Positions 12,595-19,178 of a stretch of 19,178 nucleotides of DNA are shown here, piece after piece. This DNA is from M55B120 sp965549355 (GTDB lineage: Bacteria > Actinomycetota > Humimicrobiia > Humimicrobiales > Humimicrobiaceae): NCBI GenBank assembly GCA_965549355.1, contig CBEVGD010000024.1:1-19178 (forward strand), in the 5' to 3' direction. Each line of letters opens with the position of its first letter. Positions within the stretch are counted from its first letter, which is position 1. A model generated the notes under the pieces. That model did no database searches, had not been told where the DNA came from, and was given only the letters and a program-made list of their open reading frames with translations. Position numbers and translations under genes: made by a program.

Positions 12595-14808
12595 TTACTT
12601 TCTTGGAAGTATCCTGTAAACATCATAAACAGAGTCGATCTTCTTGATATTGTTTATTACATCTTTCAGGATATATTTATTATTTATTTCTATTAAAAAC
12701 CGGAATCTTGCATGTCCTGACTTATCTATTTTCAAAGAATTCGCCCTGAGGATATTGAGATCATACTCACTTATGGTATTGGTTATATCCCTTAACAATT
12801 TTATCCTGTCAAGAGCCTCTATCTGTATTTCCGCACTGAACTTATCGGGCGCCTTACTGTCCCAGCTTACTTCTATAAACCTTTCATCTTCCTTGCTCAT
12901 CAGCGTATTTACATTGGTACAGTCCTTTCTATGTATGGATATTCCTTTTCCTCTGGAAATATAGCCTACGATCTTATCGCCAGGCACAGGATTGCAGCAT
13001 CTTGCCATAGTGACAAGGACTTCCTCCATGCCTTTTACATTTATTCCGCTCCCGGTCTTCCTGGTCCTTTCCCTGCTCTTAATATCTTCTATCTTCAGTT
13101 CTTTTTTTTCTTCTGTCTGCGATAGCTTCTTTGCTATTCTGGTAAATATCTGATGTGCGGATACCTTGTGGGAACCGATACTCCTGAAAAGCGTATCTGC
13201 CCGGTCAAAATTCATATCCCGGGATATCTCCTCAAAAATCTCGTTTTTAACGGTTTTAAAAGACAGGCTATTCTTCCTGAGTACCTTTAGCATTATATCG
13301 CGGCCGGCATTATAGGTCTCCTGTCTCTGTTCTTTCGAAAACCATTGCCTTATCTTATTTTTGGCCCTTGAAGTCTTTACGATATTGAGCCAGTCCCGCG
13401 AGGGTCCCTTCGGGCTCTTTGATACAATTATTTCGACAATATCTCCATTTTCAAGCGTGCTTTCAATAGGAACCATAGATCCATTGACTTTTGCTCCAAT
13501 CGCATTGTGCCCGATATCAGTATGTATAAAATATGCAAAATCTATTGGTGTAGCATCTCTTGGCAGGTTTATTACCCTGCCCTTTGGTGTAAACACGAAG
13601 ACCTCTTCTTCAAATAGGTCCAGCTTCAGGGACTCCATATATTCATGAGGGTCCCTCAGCTCCTTCTGCCAGTCAAGAAGCTGCCTTATCCATGCAACCC
13701 TTTTATCAAATTCGCTTAGTTTTAATCCGCTTTCCTTATATTTGTAATGTGCAGCTATTCCGTATTCAGCAACTTTATGCATCTCATAGGTTCTTATTTG
13801 AACTTCGAGAGGTTTCCCTTTTAAACCTATTACAGTAGTGTGAAGAGACTGGTACATATTAAACTTGGGATTTGCAATAAAATCCTTGAATCTTCCAGGA
13901 ACAGGCTTCCACAGGGAGTGGATGACTCCAAGAACACCATAACAGCTCTTCACATCATCTACCACTATCCTTACAGCAAGCACATCATAGATATCTTCAA
14001 ATTCCCTGTTTTGTTTGGTTATCTTATTATAGATGCTGTAATAAGATTTGACCCTTCCGCTTATATCAGCAGAAATATTTAAGTCCTCAAGTTTTTTATT
14101 TACAAGGTCTATAACCTCATCCACAAGCAAATTTCTTCCCTTGATCTTTTCATTGACCATCTCTTCTAATTTTATATACTCTTTCTCATGCAGGTATTTA
14201 AAGGAGAGGTCCTCAAGTTCTGATTTTACCTGATAGATCCCGAGCCTGTGTGCTATGGGGCCGTAGACTTCCAGTGTTTCATTTGATATTTTTTTTCTTT
14301 TATCTTTATCAAGCGAGGAAAGCGTCCTCATATTGTGCAGCCTATCGGCAAGCTTTACCAGTATTATCCTCACATCCTCCGACATAGCTATTATCATTTT
14401 TCTTATATTGCTGGCCTGCTGCTCCTCTTTTGTGTTGAATACAAGTTTATCAAGCTTGGTAACGCCATTTATTATCCTGGCAATGCTATTTCCAAATTCA
14501 GCCGTGACTTTTTCCAGATTATATTCTGTATCCTCTACAACATCATGAAGAATAGCCGCCGCAATAGATGTCTGGTCCAGTTCTATATCGGCAAGTATCA
14601 TTGCTACCTGGAGCGGATGTATTATGAAGGGCTCCCCTGATTTTCTGCGCTGATCCTTATGGTATTTTTTTGCAGTATTATAGGCCTTTGCAAGCAGTTT
14701 CTCATCTATGTTTTTATTATAAGTCTTTATCTTTGCGACAAGGTCGGTAAACATGCTGTCTGTATCAATTGCCATGTCTTTGTTTTTAGTCTTTTTTTCA
14801 ATACTCAT
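12595..14808 (-). CDS. rel: Bifunctional (p)ppGpp synthetase/hydrolase Rel
   Basis: This long RSH enzyme (737 residues) makes and degrades the alarmone (p)ppGpp in response to uncharged tRNA on ribosomes. The HD hydrolase domain looks active: HPLQVA (64-69), ILHDVVEDT (86-94) and LADRLHNMRT (153-162) keep the metal and substrate residues. The synthetase domain has RVKSYYSIYNKI (252-263), DIYDVLAVRI (272-281), Tyr319 in the MYQSLHTT stretch and Glu335 in EVQIRT. Its RFKD (306-309) is the RXKD form that marks bifunctional Rel rather than the synthetase-only RelA. TGS follows (~402-461, HTDIGH at 429-434), then the conserved Cys-Cys pair (604-605) in ARCCNPVPGD and a C-terminal ACT domain (~659-737). 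A TATAAT-type promoter lies in the 103-nt gap after recJ. The apt gene usually upstream in Firmicutes is missing. Confidence 0.97.
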   Translation of the reverse strand: MSIEKKTKNKDMAIDTDSMFTDLVAKIKTYNKNIDEKLLAKAYNTAKKYHKDQRRKSGEPFIIHPLQVAMILADIELDQTSIAAAILHDVVEDTEYNLEKVTAEFGNSIARIINGVTKLDKLVFNTKEEQQASNIRKMIIAMSEDVRIILVKLADRLHNMRTLSSLDKDKRKKISNETLEVYGPIAHRLGIYQVKSELEDLSFKYLHEKEYIKLEEMVNEKIKGRNLLVDEVIDLVNKKLEDLNISADISGRVKSYYSIYNKITKQNREFEDIYDVLAVRIVVDDVKSCYGVLGVIHSLWKPVPGRFKDFIANPKFNMYQSLHTTVIGLKGKPLEVQIRTYEMHKVAEYGIAAHYKYKESGLKLSEFDKRVAWIRQLLDWQKELRDPHEYMESLKLDLFEEEVFVFTPKGRVINLPRDATPIDFAYFIHTDIGHNAIGAKVNGSMVPIESTLENGDIVEIIVSKSPKGPSRDWLNIVKTSRAKNKIRQWFSKEQRQETYNAGRDIMLKVLRKNSLSFKTVKNEIFEEISRDMNFDRADTLFRSIGSHKVSAHQIFTRIAKKLSQTEEKKELKIEDIKSRERTRKTGSGINVKGMEEVLVTMARCCNPVPGDKIVGYISRGKGISIHRKDCTNVNTLMSKEDERFIEVSWDSKAPDKFSAEIQIEALDRIKLLRDITNTISEYDLNILRANSLKIDKSGHARFRFLIEINNKYILKDVINNIKKIDSVYDVYRILPRK

Positions 14809-14855
14809 TTTTACCCTGTAAACGATAAAAGCATCATTTTTATAAATTAATTGAT

Positions 14856-14884
14856 ATTATAAAACATTTTTGGATTTCTGTGAT
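14856..14884 (-). promoter_or_regulatory. Candidate promoter for rel
   Basis: On the minus strand a perfect TATAAT (14856-14861) is preceded after 17 nt by ATCACA (14879-14884), four of six matches to TTGACA. It lies in the recJ-rel gap and would give a leader of ~40 nt. It would let rel, the MBL gene and the synthetases be expressed apart from secDF-recJ. No terminator is evident after recJ. Confidence 0.42.
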
Positions 14885-14911
14885 GAAAAACCGGGGATTT
14901 TTGTTTTGTTC

Positions 14912-16639
14912 CTAAAATATGTCTTTAATTATAATTTGGATAGAGACGATATTGTTCCAGGTATTAAGCTGAAGATCATACAATATATCGATCTTTTTCT
15001 TATCGCTTAGAATCTTCTTTTTGGAATCGTCAATATTAAATATGAGCCCATCAAACATCCTGTCATTGTTTTTAAGGCGGATTTTGGCATGTTTTCCGTT
15101 TTTTAATTGTTTTACCTCAATGACATCACAATCTCTTGTTATGAATGCGGGACGTGGATTTCCCGGGCCATTGGGCCTTAAAAGGCAAAGATCTTCCAGA
15201 AATCTTATGTCTATATCCTGAAAGCCTATTTCAATATCATATTCGTATTTTTTGACCAGTTCTTCGCTGGATATTCTCCTATTTGCGATAGCGGACATCT
15301 TCTCATAGAATTCACTAAAATTCTGTGGGTCCATGCTTATCCCGCAGGCCAGCTTATGCCCCCCGAATTTTATAAAAAGGTCCTCCAATTGCATGAGATT
15401 CCCGTGAAGGTCAAACTGCGGTATGCTTCTGCCCGACCCCTTCAATATACCATTTCTTTCCCTGAAAAGGATGGCCGGTAAATTAAATTTTTTCACGATA
15501 CCCGAGGCTACTATGCCCAGCACGCCTTCATTCCAATCATTGGATTTTGCAATAAAAATTCTTTTTTGGGATATAATCTCATTAAAATCGTATTGCAATA
15601 ATATCTCATCCAGGATTTTTTTCTGTATATCCCGTCTCTCCCTGTTAAAAGAATCAAGACAGTTTGCAATATATATATTGTCTGTGTCATCATCAGATAA
15701 GAGTTTAAAACTATCAATTGCGGTCCCTACCCTTCCAGCAGCATTTAATCTTGGTGCAATATTAAAGCCTATATCATATTCTCCAATGATCCCGCCATCC
15801 GGGACTGCTATATCTATTAGAGCCTTGAGACCGGTATTTGAAGTGTTCTGTATTTTTTCCAGGCCCTTTTTTACAAGTATCCTGTTTTCATCAATAAGAG
15901 GCATGACATCTGCAATCGTCGATACTGCTACGAGGTCAAGGAGCGAACCTAAATAATCCTTGTTAAAAATATTTTTCTGTTTGCTGTCCAGACTCCTGAG
16001 TACCGCGATTAAGAATTTAAATGTGACACCGCCTCCGCTCAGGTTTTTAAAGGGATATTTGGACCCCGGCATCTTTGGGTTTATGATTATATATTTATCA
16101 TTATCCGGGTAATCTTTTAATGTGGGATTATGGTGGTCGCATGCAATTACATCCGGCCCGTCCTGATTATCTCTTATATATCCCTGGGACCGGGTATTAT
16201 TGGTGCCGCAATCAACGCTTATGATCAGATCTATGCTGCCGGATACCTTTTTAATAAAATCTATTCCAAGATCATAGCCTTCATCAGTCCTGTCCGGTAT
16301 ATAAATATCTGTTTCTATATTTAATGACTTAAGGAAATTATAAACAAGTACAGAACTTATTATGCCGTCTGCATCATAATCCCCGAATACAATGATCCTC
16401 TGCTTTGGTCCAATAGCTTCCTTAAGTCTTTCAACACCCTTATTCATGCCCGGCATCAGGAAAGGGTCATGCAGTGATTTTATTGAAGGCTTTAAAAAAG
16501 CATTGATCTTCTCTGTTGTGTTCAGCCCCCTTGACTGGAGCAACTTTGAGAATACATCGCTATATTCGGAAATCGCTGTTTTGCAAACTGCGTCTTTTGC
16601 GGGATTTCTGCATATCCAATTATACGGAATATCTGCCAT
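14912..16639 (-). CDS. recJ: Single-stranded-DNA-specific 5'-3' exonuclease RecJ
   Basis: RecJ degrades single-stranded DNA 5' to 3' in RecF-type recombination, base excision and mismatch repair. The protein is 575 residues, the compact bacterial size. DHH-family motifs are in order: VFGDYDADG (84-92), SVDCGT (141-146), CDHHNP (167-172) and VAVSTIADVMPL (237-248). The DHHA1 domain shows GSGRS (401-405) and FGGHKLACG (425-433). The C-terminal OB fold contains NGPGNPRPAF (490-499). It begins 2 nt after secF with little Shine-Dalgarno of its own, suggesting coupling. It precedes rel by 103 nt, the same order (secDF-recJ-rel) as in many Firmicutes. Confidence 0.96.
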   Translation of the reverse strand: MADIPYNWICRNPAKDAVCKTAISEYSDVFSKLLQSRGLNTTEKINAFLKPSIKSLHDPFLMPGMNKGVERLKEAIGPKQRIIVFGDYDADGIISSVLVYNFLKSLNIETDIYIPDRTDEGYDLGIDFIKKVSGSIDLIISVDCGTNNTRSQGYIRDNQDGPDVIACDHHNPTLKDYPDNDKYIIINPKMPGSKYPFKNLSGGGVTFKFLIAVLRSLDSKQKNIFNKDYLGSLLDLVAVSTIADVMPLIDENRILVKKGLEKIQNTSNTGLKALIDIAVPDGGIIGEYDIGFNIAPRLNAAGRVGTAIDSFKLLSDDDTDNIYIANCLDSFNRERRDIQKKILDEILLQYDFNEIISQKRIFIAKSNDWNEGVLGIVASGIVKKFNLPAILFRERNGILKGSGRSIPQFDLHGNLMQLEDLFIKFGGHKLACGISMDPQNFSEFYEKMSAIANRRISSEELVKKYEYDIEIGFQDIDIRFLEDLCLLRPNGPGNPRPAFITRDCDVIEVKQLKNGKHAKIRLKNNDRMFDGLIFNIDDSKKKILSDKKKIDILYDLQLNTWNNIVSIQIIIKDIF

Positions 16640-16641
16640 TT

Positions 16642-17568
16642 CTATTTCTTATATTTTGGAAACTTATTGTTCCATGCTACCAGTATCGGGCTGGCAAAGA
16701 AAATAGAAGAATAGGCCCCCGATATGATCCCGATAGTCAGAGCCAGTGCAAAATCTTTCAATGAAGCTGTCCCAAGTATCAGAAGCAGGACTATAGGAAA
16801 TAAGGTTGTTATCGAGGTATTAATAGATCTTGTGAGAGTCTGATTGACTGAATTATTGACCACGCTGCCGTAGCCTATTTTTTTTGCCTGCGGAGTATTT
16901 TCCCTTATCCTGTCAAATACCACTATGGTATCATTGAGGGAATAACCTATTATGGTCAGGAGAGCAGCAATAGTTGATGTATTTATCTCACGGTTTAATA
17001 TCGCATATATTCCAAGGGTAACAAGCACATCATGCGCAAGAGTAACGATTGCAGCGACACCGAAGCGGAACTCAAAACGTATCCACACATAAATAAGTAT
17101 TCCAGCAAGGCTGATCGCCATAGCGATAAGAGCATTCCGTATCAGGATACTTCCAAAACCCGGATTTACCGTCCTGTCCTGCAGAAGCTGCGGATTAATG
17201 CCTATATCTTCATCAAGTGCATCCAGGATTTCACTTTTTTCATCAATGCTGATAGGTTTGCCTATTTCTTCAGCCTTGATCCTTATTATGTATTTATTTG
17301 AAACATCCTGCTGGATTAAATTATCCGAACTACTCTGGATCACTGAACTTCCATAGCCTTCTCTCTCAAGTACTTCTCTTATTTCACTAGATCCAATCTC
17401 CTGTTCAAATTCTACTTCTATGAGGGTACCCCCCAAAAAGTCTATCCCAAAGTTAAAGCCTCCCTGTATAAAGTATCCAGCAACTCCGGCAAGGATCACT
17501 ATAGCAGAGATAGTAAACCATATCTTGCTTCTTCCAATAAAATTAAAATGGAGTCTTTTTCGATTCAA
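16642..17568 (-). CDS. secF: Protein translocase subunit SecF
   Basis: SecF is a 308-residue RND-type membrane protein that with SecD uses the proton gradient to complete export through SecYEG. TM1 is about 17-35, followed by the conserved GIDFLGGT (41-48) and an extracytoplasmic loop to ~138. A cluster of five more helices follows (~141-161, 168-190, 197-216, 252-268, 273-297). The signature GYSLNDTIVVFDRIREN (208-224) and TRSINTSITT (246-255) are present. The start is TTG (17566-17568) with a strong AGAGGAG site inside the last codons of secD, 8 nt away. It lies 2 nt downstream of secD and 2 nt upstream of recJ. SecD and SecF are separate here, unlike the fused SecDF of Bacillus. Confidence 0.97.
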   Translation of the reverse strand: MNRKRLHFNFIGRSKIWFTISAIVILAGVAGYFIQGGFNFGIDFLGGTLIEVEFEQEIGSSEIREVLEREGYGSSVIQSSSDNLIQQDVSNKYIIRIKAEEIGKPISIDEKSEILDALDEDIGINPQLLQDRTVNPGFGSILIRNALIAMAISLAGILIYVWIRFEFRFGVAAIVTLAHDVLVTLGIYAILNREINTSTIAALLTIIGYSLNDTIVVFDRIRENTPQAKKIGYGSVVNNSVNQTLTRSINTSITTLFPIVLLLILGTASLKDFALALTIGIISGAYSSIFFASPILVAWNNKFPKYKK

Positions 17569-17570
17569 AG

Positions 17571-19163
17571 TTATTGCTCCTCTTTCTTTCTAACACCTAT
17601 AAACCATGGTGAGGCCAGACCTGGAAGCCCGGCAGCTGAAAATAAAATTGCCCTGGTAAATAACAGGCTGATGGCCATGCTTATAATCACCCCAAGCGCC
17701 AGAGTGACTGCAAAACCTTTTATGGGTCCGGTACCAAAACGGTATAGTGCAGCCGCAGTTATAAGAGTCGTCACATTGGCATCGACAATCGTCCTGAGAG
17801 CATGTTTGAATCCATCCCCTATTGCAATACGGGTTGATTTACCCTTCCTTGCTTCTTCTCTTATCCTCGCAAAAATAATTATATTTGCATCCACAGCCAT
17901 ACCAATTGTCAATATTATTCCTGCTATCCCGGGAAGGGTCAGGGCCGCTCCGATCCCTGCCATGATTCCCCAAAATATTACGATATATATCACAATATTA
18001 AGAGCTGAAATAAGTCCGAGACCCCTGTAGTATACAATCATGAATATTATTATAAGCGCAAGCCCAATAATTCCGGCCAGCATCCCTTTATCAAGAGCAT
18101 CCTTCCCAAGCGTGGGCCCTACGGTACTGCTTTCCTCGATTATAAGGTTTACCGGCAATGCCCCGGTTTGGAGCACAAGTGAAATATCTTTAGCTTCGTC
18201 AAGGCTGTTAATACCTTCTATAACGGCATCGCCCCCGGTTATTACAACACCCAGCGAAGGTGCGGATTTGATCTCCTCGTCCAGCACGATTGCAAGCCGC
18301 TCTCCAATATTATTTCTTGTGATCTCTTCAAATATGCCTGCTCCCTCATCTTTAAAGCTTAGTGAGACCATTATTCTGCCATTAGAATCATAACCTGCTC
18401 CGGACTTTGCAAGTTTATCACCCGTAAGGAGTACAGGTCCGACAAGCGATGCTGCATTAGTCCTGGAATCGATTAAAAGTTCACCGAGAAGGCCGCCGCT
18501 ATCAATATCTATCAGCAAGAGCTCGCCTGTATCTTCATTATATTCGAATCTTCCTGTAACCATTGTGGTGTCCAGGATATCTATTTCAGTCTCTGCATCA
18601 CCGGGATCTTCGGTATCAAAATCTTTGTTCATTAAATATATCTCACCAGTAGCAGGATCTGTATAGAGTACGCCGATCTTTATTGGCATAGCCGAATTTA
18701 TATTATCCACCAGGATGACTTCCTCAGCATTTTCATCATACACAATACTGCCTGTCTCCGGATCGAACTCCGCAAATTCTATATTCTGTCCCGACCCTGA
18801 CATTACCGTTCCCAGAAGTATCCTGAATTCTAGCTGTGCAGTCTTTCCTATAACGCTTATGGCATGATCAGGATCCTTGACGCCAGGAAGCTGTATTATT
18901 ATATTATTGGATATATCCCTGGTTACAAGCGGCTCAGATATGCCAAGCCTGTCTATCCTGTCCATGATTATGAGCATTGCCTTATCAAGGGATTCATCTG
19001 TGACCTTTGATCCCTCACTTTCAACCGGCTTCAGGATTATCTGCGTGCCGCCTTTTAAATCAAGGCCAAGATTTATGGGTTCAGTTATAATATAATAAAC
19101 ACTTACAGCTATTGTTAATATGAATATTGCAAGTACTATTATATTTATCTTTTTATTGCGCAT
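17571..19163 (-). CDS. secD: Protein translocase subunit SecD, with an enlarged acidic periplasmic-type insert
   Basis: SecD partners SecF in the late, proton-driven stage of Sec export. TM1 is about 7-27, followed by GLDLKGGT (33-40). The large extracytoplasmic P1 region runs to ~355 and ends after the conserved LVLQTGALPV (329-338). Five helices follow, with GIILTIGMAVDANIIIFARI (415-434), the Asp461 stretch DANVTTLITA (461-470) and GTGPIKGFAVTLALG (477-491). At 530 residues it is about 100 longer than compact SecD proteins. The extra length lies at roughly 116-240, which is strongly acidic (about 28 Asp/Glu against four Lys/Arg) and contains three loosely similar D-x-x-TG-x turns. The ATG at 19161-19163 has only 15 nt upstream in the window, so any promoter or yajC gene lies outside. 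Confidence 0.96.
   Translation of the reverse strand: MRNKKINIIVLAIFILTIAVSVYYIITEPINLGLDLKGGTQIILKPVESEGSKVTDESLDKAMLIIMDRIDRLGISEPLVTRDISNNIIIQLPGVKDPDHAISVIGKTAQLEFRILLGTVMSGSGQNIEFAEFDPETGSIVYDENAEEVILVDNINSAMPIKIGVLYTDPATGEIYLMNKDFDTEDPGDAETEIDILDTTMVTGRFEYNEDTGELLLIDIDSGGLLGELLIDSRTNAASLVGPVLLTGDKLAKSGAGYDSNGRIMVSLSFKDEGAGIFEEITRNNIGERLAIVLDEEIKSAPSLGVVITGGDAVIEGINSLDEAKDISLVLQTGALPVNLIIEESSTVGPTLGKDALDKGMLAGIIGLALIIIFMIVYYRGLGLISALNIVIYIVIFWGIMAGIGAALTLPGIAGIILTIGMAVDANIIIFARIREEARKGKSTRIAIGDGFKHALRTIVDANVTTLITAAALYRFGTGPIKGFAVTLALGVIISMAISLLFTRAILFSAAGLPGLASPWFIGVRKKEEQ
17577..17583 (-). promoter_or_regulatory. Ribosome binding site for the TTG start of secF
   Basis: AGAGGAG overlaps the final Glu-Glu codons of secD and sits 8 nt before TTG at 17566-17568. 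It supports use of TTG and translational coupling between the two export subunits. Confidence 0.7.
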
Positions 19164-19178
19164 CCGTTTTTATTTCTA

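Noticed and set aside
12595..14808. Rel as a synthetase-only RelA with a dead hydrolase domain
   Set aside because: The HD-domain residues (His64, His88-Asp89, Asp155-Arg156) and the RFKD motif of bifunctional enzymes are all present.
1..19178. CRISPR arrays, insertion sequences, prophage or genomic-island traces
   Set aside because: No regularly spaced direct repeats, transposase or integrase motifs, attachment sites or sharp change in base or codon use were seen. Every gene is a recognisable single-copy housekeeping or pilus gene.

Overview
This is an AT-rich bacterial chromosomal segment with every gene on the minus strand, so it reads right to left. It is densely packed: 15 protein genes (one cut by the window edge), many separated by 0-10 nt or overlapping, plus one structural RNA. 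There is no tRNA or rRNA gene, insertion sequence, CRISPR array or other visible mobile DNA. The longest stretch without a protein gene (8564-8857, 294 nt) is filled largely by a 6S RNA gene that I recognised from its fold, promoter and position.

Layout in transcription order: secD, secF (protein export motor), recJ (5'-3' single-strand exonuclease), a bifunctional rel (ppGpp synthetase/hydrolase), a glyoxalase II-like metallo-beta-lactamase-fold hydrolase, hisS, aspS, 6S RNA, alaS, ruvX, mltG (peptidoglycan lytic transglycosylase), a peptidase-U32 family protein (probably a TrhP-like tRNA hydroxylation protein), an acylphosphatase, aroE (shikimate dehydrogenase), pilT (pilus retraction ATPase) and the start of pilC (pilus platform protein), which runs off the left edge.

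Organism: the order secD-secF-recJ-rel-(MBL)-hisS-aspS and the run alaS-ruvX-mltG-U32 are typical of Firmicutes. The alaS-ruvX-mltG-...-aroE neighbourhood, with pilus genes, is also common in Actinobacteriota. The HisRS has the cysteine-rich insertion seen in Gram-positive HisRS proteins. Leucine-type TTG starts with strong Shine-Dalgarno sites, heavy use of ATA (Ile) and AGG/AGA (Arg), and the 6S gene next to aspS (as in Bacillus) all fit a low-GC monoderm or a deep lineage close to the Firmicutes/Actinobacteriota. I cannot name the genus. The apt and dtd genes often found on either side of rel in Firmicutes are absent here.

Functionally the block joins translation (three aminoacyl-tRNA synthetases, a tRNA modifier), global growth control (Rel and 6S RNA, which both act on transcription when growth slows), DNA maintenance (recJ, ruvX), the envelope (secDF, mltG) and type IV pili. 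Candidate promoters were found for 6S RNA, rel and pilC. Most of the window is conserved housekeeping. I do not see a new defence, mobile or biosynthetic system. The points most worth following up are the 6S RNA, the acidic repeat-bearing insert in SecD, the lipoprotein-like MltG, the His-type (probably non-discriminating) AspRS, the Fe-S-like cysteines of the U32 protein, and a nested hairpin between mltG and the U32 gene.
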